A stretch of DNA of 64,000 bases from the NCBI GenBank assembly GCA_002722095.1, contig PBKG01000016.1, positions 62,001 through 126,000 of the forward strand, read 5' to 3'. The notes under the pieces were generated by a model. The model ran no database searches. It saw only the letters and a list, made by a program, of their open reading frames with translations, and was not told the origin of the DNA. Positions 8,139-15,777 of the stretch are shown piece after piece. The DNA is from Rhodospirillaceae bacterium. Its GTDB lineage: Bacteria > Pseudomonadota > Alphaproteobacteria > UBA8366. The translations under genes and the position numbers were made by a program. Position 1 is the first letter of the stretch, and the number at the start of each line of letters is the position of its first letter.

Positions 8139-8683
8139 GCGCCCAGCAGTATCTTCTTGATCTGGCTGATAGCCTCGTCGACCCGCCCATCGATCTCCTC
8201 GTCCGTGAGCGTACTCAGCGGATGAGTAATAATAGCCGGCTCCAGGTCTTCCATACCGAGGGCAGCCCGCTGTACATGGGCTTCATGCTCGAACGTGGTC
8301 GTACATATCACCGCGGTCGGGAGACCAAGTTTTTCAAGGCTTACACCGTCATGCATACAGCACGATGTGCAAGATCCTCAGTCGCCGATCGCTGTGATCG
8401 CTATGTCGTTGTTCTCGGCGATCTCGGCGACCAAATCATCGGCCGCGTTTTTCGAAAAACTTTCCTTGCGGTAGTAATTGATTTCCGCGAAGTCGAGCTC
8501 ATCGTTCATTTTGCTCATGGTCCGGCGCAACAATTTGTTGGCGTTCCATTTGGTATTGTCGAGAACGGCAAGCCGTACCCCGTCGAGCTTCTTTGCCCGC
8601 GAAGAAATAGGTACCGTCTCGGCCTCGACGATGCCGCGCGGATCGTAAACCGCGTGTACATCGCTCGGATTGTCCAAAGGCAT
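8135..8683 (-). CDS. UGSC-family selenoprotein (Sec102 encoded by in-frame UGA at 8378-8380)
   Basis: Ordinary translation stops after 101 residues at a UGA (complement of 8378-8380). The same frame continues for 80 more codons to 8135. Reading UGA as selenocysteine gives a 182-residue protein with D101-Sec102-G103-S104-C105 followed by T-S-C108-C109 and MHDGVSLEKLG. That is the signature of the UGSC family, which takes its name from this Sec-containing motif. AGGAGGGATC before ATG 8683 gives a strong start. A SECIS-like hairpin follows the UGA directly, and tRNA-Sec, selA and selB lie upstream on the same strand. The family's reaction is not established; a redox role for the Sec/Cys cluster is an inference. 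The final stop overlaps the CoA-transferase GTG. A naive annotation would split this gene into 101- and 73-codon pieces. Confidence 0.93.
8340..8373 (-). promoter_or_regulatory. bacterial SECIS-like element of the UGSC gene
   Basis: Four bases after the UGA, CUUGCAC (8373-8367) pairs with GUGUAAG (8346-8340), seven pairs including G-U. After a small internal loop (AU / ACG), CGUGC (8364-8360) pairs with GCAUG (8354-8350), five pairs. The apical loop is UGUAU. It starts 18 bases after the UGA, and its second base is G. This agrees with the published bacterial SECIS rules: the loop lies about 16-37 bases from UGA and has a G in its first two positions. SelB would bind here. The folding was done by eye. 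Confidence 0.75.
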
Positions 8684-8701
8684 GATCCCTCCTAGTCGGT
8701 T

Positions 8702-9820
8702 CTAATAGTAACAGGTGCCATCGATACAGACGGGGCCGGTCATCGCGGGCATACCCGAGAGCGATCGCAACACTGGATTGGTCATGTGGCCCCAGCCGGG
8801 AATAAATGCGGAAAAGCGCCCCGCCTCACCGCCGGCAACGAACAAATGAATATGTTCCGCCGACGGCACAATCGGAATGCGATCCTCAAGACCGCGCTTG
8901 TACCATTTCGGCAGATTGCGATTGTAGACCTTGCCGTAGCGATGGTCGAAAGCGATATCGCCAAAACGATTGCCGGAATTCATCCAAAGATAATTTTTGA
9001 TATCGTTCCGAAGCCAACCTTTGTCACCGATGGTCTTGGCGTGCTCGGGCCCGAGGACGACAGCGCAATGACCGCTCGAAACCGCGTTATTGTTCGCGAA
9101 AGTGCTCATCGCCGAACAGATGGAGTCCAGAATTCCTTCCGGATCGTCGGCTACATGATTAGTGACCGAATGCGGGGGTTCGGCTGCCATCACGAAGACG
9201 GTCGAGTCTTCCGCGTCATATCCTTTCTCCACATGGTACGGCACGAACGGGGTCAGCTCCTCATTTTCGGCAATGCAATAGGTATATTTGGCCGGTGAGC
9301 CGAGCGCCGACTTATCGAGATCGCCGGGCCAGGCACCGCCGACGTTCAGCAGAATCAGCCGCACAGCCCGCCCGATGGTCGCATTGGCGCGGTTGCCGGA
9401 GCCGAACGTATTGCACCCCGCGTTCATATCGATCTCATTCCGAACCGGCCCGTTTACGACCAATAAGGGAGAGGCCATATGGGTCGTCGCCTGGACTCCG
9501 TTCAAATTGAAGGCGGTGTCGGTCAGCGCCAGTATCGCCGCGCGCACGACCGGCGCATAGTCCGGCTTGCACCCGGCCATAACCAGATTGGCCGCCAACA
9601 CTTCGCGGGTGAGGCTGCCCCATCGCGGCGGCACGCGGCATTCGACCAATTCCGGCTCGCCGCCCAAGGCCTCCAACATGGCTTCCATTTTTTCCGGCGT
9701 CGGCGGAACCACCGGCAGACCATCGGAAAAGCCCTGTTCGTAATACCATTCCACCAAATCAGTACCGGCGGGCACTGTTTCAGGCGATACAGCCTCTTTT
9801 TTCTCTGCGATTTGCGCCAT
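8702..9820 (-). CDS. conserved protein of unknown function, partner of the UGSC selenoprotein
   Basis: A 372-residue soluble protein whose biochemical family I cannot name. Conserved-looking segments are LVEWYYEQGFSDGLPVVPPT near residue 24, CRVPPRWGSLTREVLAANLV near residue 59, MNAGCNTFGSGNRANATIGR near residue 131 and SSGHCAVVLGPEHAKTI near residue 245. There are several Cys residues, two in the C-terminal CIDGTCYY. There is no signal peptide and no membrane segment. ATG 9820 is preferred because of GAGGAAGTG just upstream; a GTG at 9853 would add 11 residues. It ends 18 bases before the UGSC start, so the two are surely co-transcribed. A joint function with UGSC, either as a complex or in consecutive steps, is an inference from this arrangement. 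Confidence 0.85.
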   Translation of the reverse strand: MAQIAEKKEAVSPETVPAGTDLVEWYYEQGFSDGLPVVPPTPEKMEAMLEALGGEPELVECRVPPRWGSLTREVLAANLVMAGCKPDYAPVVRAAILALTDTAFNLNGVQATTHMASPLLVVNGPVRNEIDMNAGCNTFGSGNRANATIGRAVRLILLNVGGAWPGDLDKSALGSPAKYTYCIAENEELTPFVPYHVEKGYDAEDSTVFVMAAEPPHSVTNHVADDPEGILDSICSAMSTFANNNAVSSGHCAVVLGPEHAKTIGDKGWLRNDIKNYLWMNSGNRFGDIAFDHRYGKVYNRNLPKWYKRGLEDRIPIVPSAEHIHLFVAGGEAGRFSAFIPGWGHMTNPVLRSLSGMPAMTGPVCIDGTCYY

Positions 9821-9877
9821 CACTTCCTCGCATTTCTTCGTTCGGATATTCACTATGCCCGAGAGATCGTACCGCCT

Positions 9878-10432
9878 TCAACTCTTCGGCGCGAAGTTGA
9901 GCGTCGGGTCTACGTCGCTTTCTTCTTCGATCTCGATCTCGAAATTTTCCAAATAGCGGCAAACCATCATATAGAAGCCAACTGTAAGCACCGCTTCGTT
10001 CATCTGGCGATGATCGAACTCTTCTGCCAGCGCCTCGAAAGTCGCGTTGCTGGCTTTAACGTCATGGACGATTTCATCGGTAAATCGAATGACCAAGTTT
10101 TCGAGATCGTCAAAAACGTCCGAGTTTTCGCCCTGCGGCAATGCGGCAATTTTTTCGTCAGACATGCCCACATGGCCTGCGATCTTTTCGTGTTGATAAA
10201 TTTCATACCCTGCACTGGACAGATATCCGACACGCAAGATCATGATCTCGCGCAGGACCGGATCGAGCGCGGATTTCAGCAACAGCGCATTACCGAATTT
10301 CATAAATCCGTAATAGGCACTCTCCGCGTAAGGCAGCATGCGAAAGACGTTCAGCATCGGATCGATACGGGCCGCCAAGTCCTGCACGTCTTGCGGCAAT
10401 TGCGAAAGGTCTGGATAGGGAATGCGAGCCAT
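9878..10432 (-). CDS. carboxymuconolactone-decarboxylase / AhpD-like protein without the CxxC pair
   Basis: A 184-residue all-helical protein of the AhpD-like fold. The core segment REIMILRVGYLSSAGYEIYQ lies near residues 53-72 and is followed by HEKIAGHVGMSDEKI. This matches the family pattern in which a helix carries the active residues before an H-bearing helix. The redox-active CxxC of true AhpD is absent here (SSAGYE), so a simple alkylhydroperoxidase reaction is unlikely. Some CxxC-lacking members are decarboxylases or hydrolases; many are uncharacterised. Start 10432 has AGGAACCGAC upstream and clears the tRNA-Sec gene 38 bases away; the open frame upstream of it overlaps the tRNA. It is the first protein gene after tRNA-Sec and precedes the UGSC partner by 57 bases. 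Confidence 0.85.
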   Translation of the reverse strand: MARIPYPDLSQLPQDVQDLAARIDPMLNVFRMLPYAESAYYGFMKFGNALLLKSALDPVLREIMILRVGYLSSAGYEIYQHEKIAGHVGMSDEKIAALPQGENSDVFDDLENLVIRFTDEIVHDVKASNATFEALAEEFDHRQMNEAVLTVGFYMMVCRYLENFEIEIEEESDVDPTLNFAPKS

Positions 10433-10470
10433 GTCGGTTCCTGCTTTTTTTGGGATTGAGTGAACGAATT

Positions 10471-10567
10471 TGGCGGAAGCGTGTGGGAGTCGAACCCACC
10501 AGGAGCGGCTTAACACCCCTCACCGGTTTTGAAGACCGGGCGCACCACCGGGCAACGTTACGCCTCC
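10471..10567 (-). tRNA. selC: tRNA-Sec (anticodon UCA)
   Basis: A 97-base tRNA with an encoded CCA. The acceptor stem has 8 pairs (GGAGGCGU with ACGCUUCC), the anticodon stem CCGGU/ACCGG holds the loop CUUCAAA with anticodon UCA at 10532-10530, there is an extended variable arm, and the T stem GUGGG/CCCAC surrounds UUCGACU. The 8-pair acceptor, long variable arm and UCA anticodon together are diagnostic for bacterial selenocysteine tRNA. It is charged with Ser by SerRS, converted by SelA and delivered by SelB to the UGA of the UGSC gene just downstream. Confidence 0.97.
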
Positions 10568-10573
10568 GCGGGA

Positions 10574-10602
10574 AATATCAATGCGTTGGCGGTCAAAGGC
10601 AA
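10574..10602 (-). promoter_or_regulatory. probable sigma-70-type promoter of tRNA-Sec
   Basis: On the minus strand TTGCCT (10602-10597) and GATATT (10579-10574) are separated by exactly 17 bases and end six bases before the tRNA 5' end. Each hexamer matches the consensus at four or five positions. This gives the tRNA its own start independent of the upstream dehydrogenase gene, and it may also drive the AhpD-like, partner, UGSC and CoA-transferase genes by read-through. Confidence 0.5.
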
Positions 10603-10663
10603 GGGATGAATCTCTAACTCTCTGATATTACAAGCAGAGACGAAACCATGATTGTCGGCGCGG

Positions 10664-11845
10664 CTACTCCGATAGTCTCTCTGATGAACCTGAACTGTTG
10701 CGGAAGCGCAAACTTTCACGACTGAGCTGGTCGATTTTCGTGACCCCCATCAGTTTCATGTCACGCTCGATTTCGGTTCTAAAATTCCCAAGCGCTTTCT
10801 CCACACCCGCCTGGCCCGCGGCTGAAAGAGCATACAGATAAAATCGCCCGCCCGAACAAGCCTTCGCTCCCATGGCAAGCGCTTTCAGAATGTGCGTTCC
10901 TCGCTGGATGCCGCCTTCGCAAATAACATCCAGCTTGTCCCCAACCGCATCGCAAATCTCGGCAAGTTGGTCGAACGGCGCCCGCGAGCCGTCGAGCTGC
11001 CGGCCGCCATGATTGGACACCATAATCCCGGTGCAGCCGATATCGACCGCGCGCTTGGCATCCTCCACACTCATTACGCCCTTAAGTGCAAAATGGCCGT
11101 TCCATTGGGCGCAAAGCTTCTCCGCATCTTTCCAATTCATGGATTGATCGAGCATCGTCGAAAAATATTCGCCGACGGATACTGCCAGATTGGTTCCCGC
11201 ATCCACGTGGCCGGAGAGATGGGGCATATCGAACTTTTCTTTAGTCAGAAAATTCCACGCCCACGCCGGATGGGCGGCAAAACTCAACAAGGACTTCGGC
11301 GTGAGTTTCGGTGGAGAGGTGAAGCCCGTGTGTAAATCGCGCTCCCGGTTTCCACCGGTAATCGTATCGACGGTCAACGCCATAATGCCGAAATTCGACT
11401 CCCTTGCCCTCTCCAGCAGCGCATCGTTCAAACCGCGATCCTTGTGAAAATAGAACTGGAACATCTTGGGCGTGTCGGTAATGGCGGCAATCTCTTCAAC
11501 CGTCACCGTTGCCAACGACGACACGCCGAACATCGTCCCGTATTTGGCAGCCGCTCGCGCCACCGCCCTTTCGCCTTCGTGATGAAACAGCCGTTGCAAC
11601 GCCGTTGGCGCACAATAGAAGGGCATGTCGAGTTGCTGGCCCATGACCTCGACGCTCATATCCACATTTTCGACACCGGCGAGAACGTTGGGGACCAGAT
11701 CCACATCGTCATACGCCTCGGTGTTACGTCGATAAGTCAGCTCATCATCGGCGGCACCGTCGATGTAGTGAAAGATCGGCCCGGGCAGGCGCCGTTTGGC
11801 AAGCGCCCTAAAATCTTGAAAATTATGGCAGTTCTTCAAACTCAT
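10664..11845 (-). CDS. FMN-dependent alpha-hydroxy-acid dehydrogenase/oxidase (lactate dehydrogenase LldD-like)
   Basis: A 393-residue TIM-barrel flavoenzyme. It oxidises an L-2-hydroxy acid to the 2-oxo acid. Family marks are FHYIDGAADDELTYRRN at the N-terminus, APTALQRLFHHEGERAVARA near residue 80, and the catalytic block SNHGGRQLDGSRAPFDQL near residue 278 with the proton-abstracting His and substrate-binding Arg. The FMN-phosphate region GGIQRGTHILKALAMGA lies near residue 312. Start ATG 11845 has CGAGGAATT upstream. It is inserted between selB and tRNA-Sec on the same strand. A paralogue with long identical stretches is at 55578. Substrate range (lactate, glycolate or another hydroxy acid) cannot be read from sequence. 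Confidence 0.93.
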   Translation of the reverse strand: MSLKNCHNFQDFRALAKRRLPGPIFHYIDGAADDELTYRRNTEAYDDVDLVPNVLAGVENVDMSVEVMGQQLDMPFYCAPTALQRLFHHEGERAVARAAAKYGTMFGVSSLATVTVEEIAAITDTPKMFQFYFHKDRGLNDALLERARESNFGIMALTVDTITGGNRERDLHTGFTSPPKLTPKSLLSFAAHPAWAWNFLTKEKFDMPHLSGHVDAGTNLAVSVGEYFSTMLDQSMNWKDAEKLCAQWNGHFALKGVMSVEDAKRAVDIGCTGIMVSNHGGRQLDGSRAPFDQLAEICDAVGDKLDVICEGGIQRGTHILKALAMGAKACSGGRFYLYALSAAGQAGVEKALGNFRTEIERDMKLMGVTKIDQLSRESLRFRNSSGSSERLSE

Positions 11846-12024
11846 CGGTGAATTCCTCGAAACGGATTAGCAAGGTGCCCAGGAGCATCGGGCCGGATAC
11901 CCGTCGAAACACACATTAATGGACCCGATTTTTTTGACCACCCCCAAACACAGTAGTCGCAGGCACAATAAACTATCCAAAGCAAACAACCGCACCAGCT
12001 AACCGGCTTGCCTCGGAATCGACC

Positions 12025-13956
12025 TTAAGACATGGACTCGCCGAAAACTTCCTGTGCCGACCGCTCGATCGTGCGCTTGTCACCAACGCGCTTGGAGAAC
12101 TTTTGCTTGTCAAAGAATTCCAGCACCTCAATCGCCACATTCCGACCGATCGACGTGGCGTCGCGGTAATTCTTGGCATCGAACATCCCGTCGCCGGATT
12201 TCGACGCCAAGCGTTCGGCGATTTCCGCCAATGCGAGCACCGTCTCCGGCAAAAAGTAACGATTATCGGCGACACGGTAGGCAAGCCCCATACCCGAGGC
12301 ACGATTGAGCAGGCTCTCGATCTGTTTGAGATCGATTCCGGTTTCCGCTGCCAGTTCACGGGTCCGTGGTGGCCGCAATTCATCATTCTCCATCAGCCCG
12401 GCAAGCTCTTGCCAAAGGCTCGCCTCCTTGCCTTCGAATTCGGGCCGGTGTCCCGGTAGACAGACGCTCGCCCCCTCGCGCTGGACCTTGCCGCTTTTGA
12501 TCAGGTCAAGCAGTGCCGCTCCGTGGACGATCTCAGTTACCCCCAAGGGAAGTGTCCGGCGGAGCCGTTCGTCTTCGGGACCAGGCCGTTCAGGCCATTT
12601 CCTGTGCCACGCTTCGAGCCCGCCAATAATGGCTGTTTGAATTTCCTCCCATGCAGGCCTCGCAATGCCGACCGCTTGTTCGGCCCGGCCCAAGCGTACC
12701 ATCTCCACCTGTCGCCATAGCGCATCCGCTTCGTCGCTACTTAGGTTCCAACTAATAGCAAACTGGCCGAGATCGACTCCCCCTCGTTCGCAGTCCAATA
12801 ATTCTGCTAAGGAGTGAGACGGATCACGGGCGGAAAGCGCCTGCAAGAATCGAATTCGGTCGGAATTGCGCCTGCCGCGTTGGGGCGCGAAGGGATCCAG
12901 CACCATGCCACCGGCAACGGTTCGGCGTGCCGACTGGTCGCGCAAGATCAGCCGGTCACCGCGCAATCCACCAATTTCTTCGTCGAGCACGAGTTGCACC
13001 AATCCGCGTTCACCGGGGACGATTTCCCATTCCTCCAACATAGCGATGCGGCCGGTAACGTCCTTGGCGCCAAGATGGATATGAACCGGTGTCCAATGGC
13101 GCAGCGGTCGCCGTTCGCTCGGCAACACCCGGACCAATGCGTCAATACGTGCGGTTGGCGCATGGGCATCCGCCGCCAACACCCAATCGCCGCGACCTAC
13201 CGATGCACGATCAACGCCGGAGCCCGTGAGATTGAGCGCGCAGCGTTGGCCGATGGTACCAGTCTCGCTTTCTTGATTTTGCGCATGGATTGAGCGGATG
13301 CGAACGTCCAACCCCTGCGGCGAAAGCAAAAGACGGTCCCCGACCGACGCGGAGCCGGAAAACACGGTGCCGGTAACAACCAACCCCGCCCCCGGCAGGG
13401 TAAATGTGCGGTCGACAGCCATTCGAAAACGGCCGCGCGCCGCGCGGTCCGCAGATTCCCTCGCTACCTGATGCAATCGATCTTTAAGTGCCGGCACACC
13501 GTCGCCGGTTTGACCGGAGCAGGGGAATATCTCTGCTTGTTCCATCACCGTACCCGCGACAAGCATTTCGATTTCTTCTTTAGCGTCGGCGATGCGCGCT
13601 TCCTCGACCCGATCGATTTTAGTAAGCGCAATAGCGCCGGTTTCGATGCCGAGCAAATCAAGTATCGCCAGATGTTCTTCGGTTTGCGGCATCGGCCCAT
13701 CATCGGCGGCGATGACCAAAAGCGCGAAATCGATGCCGGTTACGCCGGCCAGCATATTACGAACAAATTTTTCGTGACCCGGCACGTCGACAAAACCGAT
13801 TGTCGTGACATCGTCCAACGCCTGATAGGCAAATCCGAGATCGATCGAAAGCCCGCGTGCTTTTTCCTCCGGCAATCGATCCGTATCGACGCCGGTTAGC
13901 GCCCGCACCAAAACCGTTTTCCCGTGGTCGATATGCCCGGCGGTCGCGACGATCAT
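12025..13956 (-). CDS. selB: selenocysteine-specific translation elongation factor SelB
   Basis: A 643-residue GTPase that carries Sec-tRNA-Sec to UGA codons marked by a SECIS hairpin. The EF-Tu-like G domain has AGHIDHGKT (residues 6-14), DVPGHEKFVRNML and TKID. Translation-factor beta-barrel domains follow. The C-terminal third is the winged-helix array that binds SECIS RNA. The length is close to the 614 residues of the E. coli protein. Start ATG 13956 overlaps the selA stop as ATGA, so the two are translationally coupled. A longer open frame upstream is not needed. It serves at least the UGSC gene in this window. Confidence 0.96.
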   Translation of the reverse strand: MIVATAGHIDHGKTVLVRALTGVDTDRLPEEKARGLSIDLGFAYQALDDVTTIGFVDVPGHEKFVRNMLAGVTGIDFALLVIAADDGPMPQTEEHLAILDLLGIETGAIALTKIDRVEEARIADAKEEIEMLVAGTVMEQAEIFPCSGQTGDGVPALKDRLHQVARESADRAARGRFRMAVDRTFTLPGAGLVVTGTVFSGSASVGDRLLLSPQGLDVRIRSIHAQNQESETGTIGQRCALNLTGSGVDRASVGRGDWVLAADAHAPTARIDALVRVLPSERRPLRHWTPVHIHLGAKDVTGRIAMLEEWEIVPGERGLVQLVLDEEIGGLRGDRLILRDQSARRTVAGGMVLDPFAPQRGRRNSDRIRFLQALSARDPSHSLAELLDCERGGVDLGQFAISWNLSSDEADALWRQVEMVRLGRAEQAVGIARPAWEEIQTAIIGGLEAWHRKWPERPGPEDERLRRTLPLGVTEIVHGAALLDLIKSGKVQREGASVCLPGHRPEFEGKEASLWQELAGLMENDELRPPRTRELAAETGIDLKQIESLLNRASGMGLAYRVADNRYFLPETVLALAEIAERLASKSGDGMFDAKNYRDATSIGRNVAIEVLEFFDKQKFSKRVGDKRTIERSAQEVFGESMS

Positions 13957-15377
13957 TGCTGGTCCAACCGCAGCCTGTCCAGTTGGCTTACGAATTCCGT
14001 TTTCTCGTCGAGACACCGGAGATCGAGCAGAAATGCGTCATCGCCGATACGCCCGATCACGGGTACCGGCAATTCGCGAAAGGCTTTTGCCAGTGTTTTT
14101 AACCGCGCACCGCGGCCACGCTTCCCACCAGCAGGTTCAATCGAAAGGCCGGCACTTGGCAGGACCTCGGTCGGTTGCGCGCCGCTGCCGATCTGGCTTT
14201 CCAGTTCCACCACCTTAACCATCGCGCGGTCGCCAAGTGTCTTTTCCAACGGAGCGGTCAATCCTATCGCCTGTTCCATAATCTCCGATCGGGATCGCGA
14301 CAACGCCTTTAAGGATGGCAATCGGTCAAGCAAACGATCCGGATCGAGATAGAGACGCAAGACCGCGTCAAGCGCGGCGATGGTCATCTTGTCGAGCCGG
14401 AGGGCCCGTTTCAGGGGGTTCTTCTTGATCTTAGCGATAAGGTCGGCCCGTCCGACAATGAGCCCGGCCTGCGGCCCACCTAGTAACTTATCGCCGCTAA
14501 AAGTGACGAGATCGGCACCGTCCGCGATCGCTTCTTGCGGGGTCGGTTCATGGGGCAGTCCGAAACGAGACATATCGACCAACATGCCGCTCCCGAGATC
14601 GACCACGTAGGGCAATCCATTCTCATGGGCAAGCGCCGCCAATTCTTGTTGCGGCACCGAGGCGGTAAATCCGGTCACCTCATAGTTGCTTGTATGGACC
14701 GACATCAATAATGCGGTCTTGGACCCGATCGCTTCCGCAAAATCCTTTTTATGGGTTCGGTTGGTGGTGCCGATTTCGCGCAGCTTGCAACCGGCCCGCG
14801 CCATGATATCCGGAATGCGAAACGAGCCACCGATCTCGACCAGTTCGCCGCGCGAGACCGGGACCTCCTTACGCAGGGCCAACGCATTCAGCACCAACAG
14901 CACCGCAGCGGCATTGTTGTTGACCACGGTTGCCGCTTCGGCACCGGTCAATTTACAGATCAACGGCTCGATATGGCTGTCGCGGTCGCCACGACGCCCC
15001 TTGGCAAGGTCGTATTCCAGATTGGACGCCCCTTTGGCAACCATCGCAACCGCGTCAATCGCCTCGGTGGGCATCGGCGCGCGCCCGAGATTGGTATGCA
15101 GTACCGTGCCGGAAAGATTGAACACCGGACGCAACGAAGGCTGTTCCCAGGCCGAAAGCCGGACACCTACCGCCTCGGCGATCTGCGTTTCCTGCATCTG
15201 AGCCTCCGACGCAGTGCCCGCCGCAATAGATGTGCGCAATTCCGCAAGTACCTCGCGCAAGGTGTCGGTCACCAGTTGGCGGCCGAATCGGTCGAGTACT
15301 GCCGACAGCGACGCTGATTGTAATAACGCGTCAGCCGAAGGCGGCCGGAATCCAGACGATGAAGCGCCATCTCCCAT
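13953..15377 (-). CDS. selA: L-seryl-tRNA(Sec) selenium transferase SelA
   Basis: A 474-residue PLP enzyme that converts Ser-tRNA-Sec to Sec-tRNA-Sec using selenophosphate. Family segments seen are FNLSGTVLHTNLGRAPM near residue 88, EYDLAKGRRGDRDSH near residue 120, and the PLP-Lys motif TFSGDKLLGGPQAG near residue 290. ATG 15377 is chosen because AAGGAAA lies just upstream; a TTG at 15422 would add 15 residues. It is the first gene of the minus-strand selA-selB pair and needs selenophosphate from SelD, which is not in the window. Confidence 0.96.
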   Translation of the reverse strand: MGDGASSSGFRPPSADALLQSASLSAVLDRFGRQLVTDTLREVLAELRTSIAAGTASEAQMQETQIAEAVGVRLSAWEQPSLRPVFNLSGTVLHTNLGRAPMPTEAIDAVAMVAKGASNLEYDLAKGRRGDRDSHIEPLICKLTGAEAATVVNNNAAAVLLVLNALALRKEVPVSRGELVEIGGSFRIPDIMARAGCKLREIGTTNRTHKKDFAEAIGSKTALLMSVHTSNYEVTGFTASVPQQELAALAHENGLPYVVDLGSGMLVDMSRFGLPHEPTPQEAIADGADLVTFSGDKLLGGPQAGLIVGRADLIAKIKKNPLKRALRLDKMTIAALDAVLRLYLDPDRLLDRLPSLKALSRSRSEIMEQAIGLTAPLEKTLGDRAMVKVVELESQIGSGAQPTEVLPSAGLSIEPAGGKRGRGARLKTLAKAFRELPVPVIGRIGDDAFLLDLRCLDEKTEFVSQLDRLRLDQQ

Positions 15378-15777
15378 CAAATTTCCTTCGATCTTCTTTT
15401 CCGCGCGCACTCTAACGGTCAAATCTCACCGGATCAAAGACTCTGAAAGCTCCGCGAGTGGGCCAAATCCGTGCCTAATAAATAGCCAATCCTGACGGCC
15501 CGGCACGACCCTTTTACGCATTCATCGGAAATCGTCCGAATAAACGCATGCATAAATACATATCATTTTATTTTCTGATTAATAATTAATCATAATGCCT
15601 TGTTTCTATTCAGAATCTGGCCCAGTTGCCAAATTGCAACGGGCTAAAAAATCACGGTTTTTCAAATATTTGCAGGCCATTTTCCAGTGGAAATTAATTT
15701 CCGGCGGCGTATTTTGAAATTAGCTGCTGAGGGGCAGCAGATAAATAAACGAGCACTAACAACGAAGGATCAGCACA
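15378..15777. other. divergent intergenic region between selA and the TorF porin
   Basis: There is no supportable gene. The region is A+T-richer than its surroundings. It holds an odd palindrome GATTAATAATTAATC (15577-15591). A hairpin forms from CCCAGTTGC and GCAACGGG around 15630-15650, with one bulge. A leader hairpin CTGCTG-AGGGG-CAGCAG lies at 15724-15740, about 40 bases before the porin ATG. Both promoters must lie here, but I could not assign hexamers with confidence. Confidence 0.5.

Noticed and set aside
8135..8356. Separate 73-codon gene starting at the ATG at 8356
   Set aside because: This ATG is inside the SECIS stem, has no Shine-Dalgarno, and the Sec and Cys residues that define the family lie upstream of it.
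8378..8683. Stop codon at 8378 taken as a frameshift or nonsense mutation splitting a pseudogene
   Set aside because: The frame continues without shift, the codons after UGA complete the UGSC signature, a SECIS-like hairpin follows, and tRNA-Sec, selA and selB are adjacent.
10433..10516. Longer start for the AhpD-like gene
   Set aside because: The extra codons run into the tRNA-Sec gene; the ATG at 10432 has a good Shine-Dalgarno.
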